A DNA stretch of 6,663 bases, from NCBI GenBank assembly GCA_963657295.1, contig CAVKMX010000122.1, positions 1 to 6,663 of the forward strand. Reading direction: 5' to 3'. A program made the translations under genes and the position numbers. Numbering within the stretch: the stretch's first letter is position 1; the number at the start of each line of letters is the position of its first letter. The DNA is from CAG-791 sp963657295 (GTDB taxonomy: Bacteria; Bacillota; Clostridia; Lachnospirales; Lachnospiraceae). The notes under the pieces are model-generated. The model was not told the DNA's origin and made no database searches. It worked only from the letters and a program-made list of their open reading frames with translations. Of the stretch, positions 1-3,829 are shown in pieces.

Positions 1-561
1 GCAACCACGATCTGGGACAAGCTGATCGCGGGGAGCGGCCTGATCGCGGTGGTCCTCGGCCTTGCCGCCCAGGCCTCTCTCGGCAATGTTTTCTGCGGCA
101 TCATGATCATGGCGAACCGGCCCTACGAGATCGGCGACCGGGTGGAGATCGGGAAGGATACGGGATATGTTACGAACATATCGCTGCAGTACACCTCCCT
201 TCGAACCTATCTGAAGGAGAGTGTGCTGATTCCCAATTCGGTGGTCAGCGGCTCGCGCATCAAGAATTATACGAGGCTCATCGGCGCCTCCTATCCCATC
301 GAGGTCTCTGTTGCCTACGGCAGCGATCTCGACAGGGCAAAGGCGATCATCCGGGATGCGGTTTGCGGGCATAAGATGTATTTCGGCACCGGAAAGCCGA
401 CGGTTCTCGTCAAGGAAGCCAATGAGACCGGTGTCACACTGAAGGCGGTTGTGACAACCGAGAGTCCGGATGACAACCCGGTGGTCTGCTCGGAATGTCT
501 TGAGAGAATCCTTTGTGAATTTCAGAAAGAAGGAATTGCGGTAAAGAGGGCGCGGTCGTGA
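1..561 (+). CDS. MscS-family mechanosensitive ion channel, C-terminal part (5' end outside window)
   Basis: The frame is open from the first base and gives 186 residues up to a TGA at 559-561; the start codon and first membrane helices lie upstream of the window. Residues 13-36 are the pore-lining TM3 region (GLIAVVLGLAAQASLGNVF, Ala/Gly-rich). Next comes the family signature RPYEIGDRVEI, which begins the beta domain, and the conserved IPNSVV at about residues 77-82, followed by IKNY. The remaining roughly 95 residues fit the cytoplasmic alpha/beta vestibule. MscS channels sit in the inner membrane and open under membrane tension to release solutes during hypo-osmotic shock. The visible part is intact, without frameshift. 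Family assignment is confident; the subtype and its gating cannot be judged without the N-terminus. Confidence 0.93.
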   Translation, partial: ATTIWDKLIAGSGLIAVVLGLAAQASLGNVFCGIMIMANRPYEIGDRVEIGKDTGYVTNISLQYTSLRTYLKESVLIPNSVVSGSRIKNYTRLIGASYPIEVSVAYGSDLDRAKAIIRDAVCGHKMYFGTGKPTVLVKEANETGVTLKAVVTTESPDDNPVVCSECLERILCEFQKEGIAVKRARS

Positions 562-574
562 TGACCGTGCCCTT
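547..574 (+). terminator. Hairpin across the MscS stop codon, possible weak terminator
   Basis: An 11-bp stem pairs AGGGCGCGGTC (547-557) with GACCGTGCCCT (563-573), with one G-U pair and the 5-base loop GTGAT. The TGA stop (559-561) lies in the loop. Only two T residues follow before AAAG, so the U-tract is poor. It may attenuate transcription into the acetyltransferase gene or simply protect the mRNA 3' end. Confidence 0.4.
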
Positions 575-694
575 AAAGCAGCCTGCCGGGCCTGTCTTCC
601 GAGCCGGAGGGAGTGCTGCGGAAGGCGGCGGTTTTCATCCGGATCGGGAGGGTGTACGATCCCCCGGAAGAGCAGCATATAAAATGGAGAAAAA

Positions 695-1180
695 ATGGAG
701 ATCAAGATCAGGGAATACCGGGAAGAGGATATCGCGGCGATGGTCCGCATCTGGAATAAGGTGGTGGAGGACGGTGAGGCCTTTCCGCAGGAGGAGCCGC
801 TGAACGAGGAATCGGGCAGAGCTTTTTTCGCGGCGCAGACCTGGTGCGGCGTCGCCGAGGGGAAGGGGAGAATCCTTGGCCTCTATATCCTGCATCCGAA
901 CAATGTGGGCCGGTGCGGGCACATCGCCAATGCCAGCTACGCCGTGGACGAGACCTGCCGCGGAGAGCACATCGGAGAGAGGCTGGTGAAGGACTGCCTT
1001 GTCCGGGCCAAAGAGCACGGCTTCCTGCTCCTGCAGTTCAATGCCGTTGTGGAGAACAACCTCCATGCCCGCCATCTGTACGACCGGCTCGGGTTCACGC
1101 AGATCGGCATGGTTCCCGGGGGCTTCCGCATGAAGGACGGCTCCTATCGGAACATCTTCCTGTATTACCATGAGTTGTGA
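695..1180 (+). CDS. GNAT-family N-acetyltransferase
   Basis: A complete 161-residue protein of normal length for a single GNAT domain, which transfers acetyl from acetyl-CoA to an amine; the substrate is unknown. The N-terminus (IREYREEDIAAMVRIWN) is the usual beta1-alpha1 segment. Motif A is the strand ANASYAVDE followed by the acetyl-CoA pyrophosphate loop R89-G-E-H-I-G94, where His takes the place of the first Gly of the canonical R/Q-x-x-G-x-G/A loop. Motif B follows as LLLQFNAVVENNLHARHLYDRLGF, with the Asn and Tyr typical of the fold. The C-terminus (VPGGFRMKDGSY) resembles a clostridial GNAT subgroup that I recognise only loosely. The ATG at 695 is chosen because GGAGA at 686-690 lies a few bases upstream and the homologous region starts at once. 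It is the second gene on this strand after the MscS gene, 133 bases downstream. No own promoter is evident. Confidence 0.9.
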   Translation: MEIKIREYREEDIAAMVRIWNKVVEDGEAFPQEEPLNEESGRAFFAAQTWCGVAEGKGRILGLYILHPNNVGRCGHIANASYAVDETCRGEHIGERLVKDCLVRAKEHGFLLLQFNAVVENNLHARHLYDRLGFTQIGMVPGGFRMKDGSYRNIFLYYHEL

Positions 1181-1195
1181 GTGTGTTCCTGTAGG

Positions 1196-1232
1196 AATTC
1201 AGGCCGGAGCAGGAGGCTCTGACCTGAATTTT
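1196..1232 (+). terminator. Candidate terminator between the convergent genes
   Basis: AATTCAGG (1196-1203) pairs perfectly with CCTGAATT (1223-1230). After a single C-A mismatch, a second 6-bp stem (CGGAGC with GCTCTG, one G-U) closes the 5-base loop AGGAG. A short run of T (1229-1232) follows on the + strand. It lies 15 bases after the acetyltransferase stop and 28 bases before the end of the opposing gene, so it is well placed to stop the + transcript. The short T-run makes it moderate rather than strong. Confidence 0.55.
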
Positions 1233-1260
1233 GGCGGCAGGAGAAGGAGCGGAAGGCCCG

Positions 1261-3060
1261 TCATTCCCCTGCGGCAGCCAAGTCCGACCGGCGGAAGAGA
1301 TAATAATCGAAGGTCTGCGGCTGGAGCTCCTGGTGGAAGCTGTCGATCAGCTCATAGTGCAGGAGGATTTCCTCCGGATAGGAATCCCTTGCCACAATGT
1401 AATCGGTGCGTTCCTCGGTGATATAGGAGAGCTGCTGCCGGGTGACCTCATCGCCGGGGAGCGTCTGCGTCTGGAACCAGTAGCAGCTGGGGTAGATGTC
1501 GGCGGTGGTATACAGCCCGCTGTCGAGACAGCCGATGTTGAGAAGGGTGGTATTCTCCGCGTCCACAAGGCCGGCTGCCCGGTCCAGGTTGATGTCCTCG
1601 GTGAACTTCGTGAGGAAAACATCGTCTCTTGAGGTCCCAAGATAGGAAATGTTCCAGCTGAACCGGAGGATCACGAGGAATGAGACAGCAAGCGCGGCGA
1701 TCAGGGCTGCCGCAGCAGGGAGAGACGGACGGGTAAGGACGCCTGCTGCCGGCCTGGCGGACCGAAGCGACTGCGTTTCTCCGGAGCTGCACTCCTTTCT
1801 GCGGGCGAGGATGCTGCAGGCGCGGTCACAGAGGACGCCGAAGCCGCTCATGCCGATGGCAGAGAGGACGGTCAGCGGGAGGGCGTAGTAGGGCAGATGC
1901 GCGCCGCCGAGGTAGATGAACAGAAAGGTGCAGCCAAAGAGCAGCGCGGGCGCGATGCGCTCTGCAAAGGATGCGCCCTTCTGCAGCGGCATCCACAGGA
2001 TTCCCGCGATGATCCACAGAAAATACTGAGGATTGTCCAGAATCAGCCAGTACAGAATCTTGGCAAGGTCATAGATCCGCTGTCCAAGATCCGCACCGTG
2101 GGAATTGGCGCCGAAATCCGAATACAGGAAGACATTCGTGTAGATGTAGACGCGGTACCAGTCCGCGAGGCCGCCGCGCACGGCGAAGTAGGCAATCCAA
2201 GGGAGGAACGGAACGGCAGTGCCGGCAAGGAACGCGCCGGCCAGCCGGAAAAACTCTCTCCGGCTCCGGCAGGTCAGAATGACCAGAACCGCAAAGGCGA
2301 GGAAAAAGCCCATCAGGGTGAACTTCACACAGAAGACATAGCCGCAGCAAAGCCCGGCCGCCAGAATCTCACGGGAGCAAAAGTGCACACCTCCGCAGGA
2401 GGCCGCTGTGCGGAACCGGCGCAGCAGGAGATAGAGCGCTGTCAGGAGAAAGGGAAGGCACAGCTCCTCGGCACAGCCGCCCCAGTAGAAGCTCTTGGAG
2501 GCACACATGCAGGCAAAGAGAACAGGCGAGAGCACCAGCGCGGTGAAGGGCCTGCAATAGAGCTCCATGATCCGCTGCAGCAGATACAGGTCCGCACAGC
2601 CCCACAGAACCTCCATCAGGAAGACGCCGAGGAACGTGGTGCGCGAGAGGAGGGAGCAGAGGCCGTACAGAAAATACAGGTAAGGACCCTTCTGGTCGAA
2701 GAGATCCCGGTAGATCAGGGCACCGCGGAACATGGATTTGCCCATGGAGAAATAGCTGTTGGAGTCATCCCAGTTGTTGTAGGGATAGAGAAAGGACGAT
2801 CTGGTCAGAAGGAGCATCAGGAGAAAGGACAGGACCAGACACAGTGCGAGCTGCAGAAGGCGGCGCCGGCAGGGCCGGACCGCCGCTCCATCGCCGGCGG
2901 AAGAGGCCGTGTTCCTCCCGCTGCGGCAGACGGACGCTGCGTCCTGCCTGCCGGCATCGGTACGGGGAGGAACGGAATGATGTACAGAATCATGAACAGA
3001 ATCATGAAGGGAATCGGAGCTGTCAGAGCGGAGGATGTCCGCCGGATTCGTGCTTGCCAC
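1261..3060 (-). CDS. Polytopic membrane protein, GT-C/PMT-like (GT39-type) glycosyltransferase candidate
   Basis: 599 residues read from a GTG start at 3060. AAAGGA (3069-3074, on this strand) lies 8 bases upstream and no earlier start is better. Residues 1-65 are hydrophilic and low in complexity (Ser, Asp, His, Arg), with an HDSVHDSVHHSV repeat at 19-30. The first membrane helix is at about 68-86. The following loop carries NNWDDSNSYFSMGKSM (95-110) and RDLFDQKGPYLYFLYG (118-133), the acidic first-loop pattern seen in lipid-linked-sugar GT-C transferases of the PMT/ArnT type. About ten further hydrophobic segments follow up to about 466, including GAHLPYYALPL (386-396). A soluble tail of about 130 residues (470-599) ends the protein. 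A GT39-type enzyme would use a polyprenyl-phosphate sugar outside the membrane to glycosylate wall polymers or proteins; donor and acceptor are unknown. Polytopic topology is sure, enzymatic function is inferred. It stands alone, convergent with the acetyltransferase and divergent from secG. Confidence 0.72.
   Translation of the reverse strand: MASTNPADILRSDSSDSLHDSVHDSVHHSVPPRTDAGRQDAASVCRSGRNTASSAGDGAAVRPCRRRLLQLALCLVLSFLLMLLLTRSSFLYPYNNWDDSNSYFSMGKSMFRGALIYRDLFDQKGPYLYFLYGLCSLLSRTTFLGVFLMEVLWGCADLYLLQRIMELYCRPFTALVLSPVLFACMCASKSFYWGGCAEELCLPFLLTALYLLLRRFRTAASCGGVHFCSREILAAGLCCGYVFCVKFTLMGFFLAFAVLVILTCRSRREFFRLAGAFLAGTAVPFLPWIAYFAVRGGLADWYRVYIYTNVFLYSDFGANSHGADLGQRIYDLAKILYWLILDNPQYFLWIIAGILWMPLQKGASFAERIAPALLFGCTFLFIYLGGAHLPYYALPLTVLSAIGMSGFGVLCDRACSILARRKECSSGETQSLRSARPAAGVLTRPSLPAAAALIAALAVSFLVILRFSWNISYLGTSRDDVFLTKFTEDINLDRAAGLVDAENTTLLNIGCLDSGLYTTADIYPSCYWFQTQTLPGDEVTRQQLSYITEERTDYIVARDSYPEEILLHYELIDSFHQELQPQTFDYYLFRRSDLAAAGE
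2973..3008 (-). repeat. 12-bp tandem repeat inside the glycosyltransferase-like gene
   Basis: On the + strand CAGAATCATGAA occurs twice in perfect tandem (2985-2996 and 2997-3008), preceded by a degenerate copy CGGAATGATGTA (2973-2984, 9 of 12 identical). The unit is a multiple of three, so copy-number change would lengthen or shorten the HDSV-type repeat in the N-terminal extension without shifting the frame. Confidence 0.8.
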
Positions 3061-3082
3061 GTCTATTGTCCTTTGCTATAAT
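3054..3082 (+). promoter_or_regulatory. secG promoter, near-consensus with extended -10
   Basis: TTGCCA (3054-3059, five of six consensus bases) is followed after exactly 17 bases by TATAAT (3077-3082). TG sits one base before the -10 box, making it an extended -10. Transcription would start near 3089 and give a secG leader of about 76 bases. The -35 box overlaps the first two codons of the divergent gene, and the spacer contains that gene's ribosome binding site. Assignment is from sequence only but the match is very good. Confidence 0.8.
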
Positions 3083-3129
3083 CTGCCTTGTATGCGGGCA
3101 GGAGTACGGTCGTCAGTATACAGACATAG

Positions 3130-3163
3130 ATTATAAACTATAGACATAAGGTCAGGAAGTCAA
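3130..3163 (-). promoter_or_regulatory. Candidate promoter of the divergent membrane-protein gene
   Basis: Read on the - strand, TTGACT (3163-3158) is followed by TATAGT (3142-3137, spacing 15) and by a perfect TATAAT (3135-3130, spacing 22). Neither spacing is the ideal 17, so the pair is uncertain, but a -10 in this AT-rich patch is plausible. It would start transcription near 3123-3130 and give a leader of about 65 bases. The -35 box abuts the secG start codon. Confidence 0.4.
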
Positions 3164-3164
3164 G

Positions 3165-3404
3165 ATGGGTATTGTTCGTTGGATTTTAACAATCGTTCTG
3201 ATTATCGTCAGCATTGCGCTGACCGTGATTGTTCTGATGCAGGAGGGCAAGTCTCAGGGGCTCGGCACCATTGCCGGAGCAGCCGACACCTACTGGGGGA
3301 AGAACAAGGGGCGTTCCGCAGAGGGTCATCTGGTTCGCGCCACCGTTGCACTGTGCGTGATTTTCTTCGTACTGGCGGTGCTGCTGAATATGAATCTGTT
3401 CTGA
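3165..3404 (+). CDS. secG: Preprotein translocase subunit SecG
   Basis: 79 residues, the usual size for Gram-positive SecG. Two membrane helices are clear at about 4-24 (WILTIVLIIVSIALTVIVL) and 57-76. They are joined by the family signature LMQEGKSQGLG (24-34) and a Gly/Ala-rich loop with ADTYWGKNKGRSAEG. SecG binds SecY and SecE in the inner membrane and speeds SecA-driven protein export, without being strictly essential. The ATG at 3165 has AGGA (3154-3157) 7 bases upstream. secG next to rnr and smpB is a well-known Firmicute arrangement and supports the call. Here a strong terminator follows the gene, so it is probably transcribed mainly alone, from the promoter at 3054-3082. Confidence 0.97.
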   Translation: MGIVRWILTIVLIIVSIALTVIVLMQEGKSQGLGTIAGAADTYWGKNKGRSAEGHLVRATVALCVIFFVLAVLLNMNLF

Positions 3405-3434
3405 TCTACTCTGCAGAATCCGTTGCCTTCGGCA

Positions 3435-3491
3435 CAGCCGGCAGGGACGAATGCTGTCCGCCGGGCTGCAGGGAAGCCATGTCGGACATGG
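3435..3491 (+). other. Two hairpins in the secG 3' untranslated region
   Basis: The 113 bases between the secG stop and its terminator hold no credible gene but two structures. First, CAGCCGGC (3435-3442) plus GGAC (3445-3448) pair with GTCCGCC (3456-3462) plus GGCTG (3464-3468), giving about 12 bp with small bulges. Second, CCATGTC (3477-3483) and GACATGG (3485-3491) form a near-perfect palindrome around one G. They could protect the mRNA 3' end, belong to a small RNA released from the 3' end, or, for the second, form a protein-binding palindrome. Confidence 0.45.
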
Positions 3492-3517
3492 GCCAAGGCA
3501 TGTTGGACGCAGACCAA

Positions 3518-3552
3518 GGACGCTCCTGAAAACAGGGGTGTCCTTTTTGTTT
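3518..3552 (+). terminator. Strong intrinsic terminator after secG
   Basis: GGACGCTCCTG (3518-3528) pairs over all 11 positions with CAGGGGTGTCC (3533-3543), with two G-U pairs and an AAAA loop. The T-rich tract TTTTTGTTT (3544-3552) follows at once. This is a textbook Rho-independent terminator and should largely separate secG transcription from rnr. Confidence 0.93.
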
Positions 3553-3562
3553 ATGTTCAGCA

Positions 3563-3622
3563 CATTGTGATATCAATGAGAATTGACTGCTTGCAGGCAC
3601 ATTCTCAATTGATATCACAATG
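3563..3622. repeat. Long imperfect palindrome, 21-22 bp arms
   Basis: The arm at 3563-3583 (starting CATTGTGATATCAA) is the reverse complement of 3601-3622 except for one extra T in the right arm. A 17-base centre separates them and itself contains CTGC-TT-GCAG. The right arm runs directly into the first tandem unit. As RNA or single-stranded DNA it would fold into a very stable hairpin. Confidence 0.9.
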
Positions 3623-3694
3623 CGGGCGAGGTGCAAGCACCACCAGCCGGCCGCATCGAGGATTTGCGGAGCAAATTCGAGATGCGGGCTGAAC
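3606..3694. repeat. Tandem unit 1 of the intergenic element
   Basis: The core at 3613-3658 matches unit 2 in 43 of 46 bases. Hairpin A is GGTG-CAAG-CACC (3630-3641). Hairpin B pairs CCGCATC (3651-3657) with GATGCGG (3681-3687). It continues through a symmetric GA/GA internal loop into GGATTTGC with GCAAATTC (3660-3667 with 3671-3678, one G-U), closed by GGA. The unit ends with GCTGAAC. Confidence 0.85.
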
Positions 3695-3699
3695 AGTTA

Positions 3700-3787
3700 C
3701 CATTGCTATCACACTGCGGGCGAGGTGCAGGCACCACCGGCCGGCCGCATCGGGAAATGCTGCGCATTTGCCGATGTGGTGCTGAAC
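3700..3787. repeat. Tandem unit 2 of the intergenic element
   Basis: A second copy lies 94 bases downstream of unit 1. Hairpin A is GGTG-CAGG-CACC, with only the loop changed. Hairpin B pairs CCGCATCGG (3745-3753) with CCGATGTGG (3771-3779, one G-U). After a G-G mismatch AAATGC (3755-3760) pairs with GCATTT (3764-3769) around the loop TGC. The distal stem differs from unit 1 by two compensatory base-pair swaps. It ends with GTGCTGAAC, the right terminal repeat. Confidence 0.85.
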
Positions 3788-3829
3788 CTATATGCGCAGC
3801 ACACACAGACAGGAATTCAGAAGAGAAAT

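Larger units (their letters stand above)
3554..3788. mobile_element. MITE/REP-like structured non-coding element between secG and rnr
   Basis: The stretch begins with GTTCAGCAC (3555-3563) and ends with its exact reverse complement GTGCTGAAC (3779-3787). One further base on each side and a TA dinucleotide (3552-3553 and 3789-3790) flank it, as expected if a TA target was duplicated. Inside are a long imperfect palindrome (3563-3622) and two roughly 90-base tandem units, each with two hairpins. It contains no credible coding frame: the unit period is 94 bases, not a multiple of three. The architecture fits a small non-autonomous mobile element moved by a transposase encoded elsewhere, or a structured RNA. 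The ends are inferred from this one copy, so exact borders are uncertain. Confidence 0.55.

Noticed and set aside
678..683. TATAAA as a -10 box for the acetyltransferase gene
   Set aside because: It is only 11 bases before the start codon, so the transcript would lack the ribosome site, and no -35 box lies at the right distance.
1897..3081. 394-codon open frame on the + strand opposite the membrane-protein gene
   Set aside because: It is antisense to a gene with clear membrane helices. Its translation is Gln/Glu/Gly/Ala-rich low-complexity sequence typical of a GC-rich shadow frame.
3606..3787. CRISPR array
   Set aside because: Only two imperfect copies of about 90 bases exist, with hairpins throughout and no unique spacers or cas genes.
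3620..3829. In-frame upstream extension of rnr from an ATG at 3620
   Set aside because: It would translate the tandem repeat element, whose 94-base period is not a multiple of three. The resulting peptide is Cys-rich without family likeness, and no good ribosome site precedes it.
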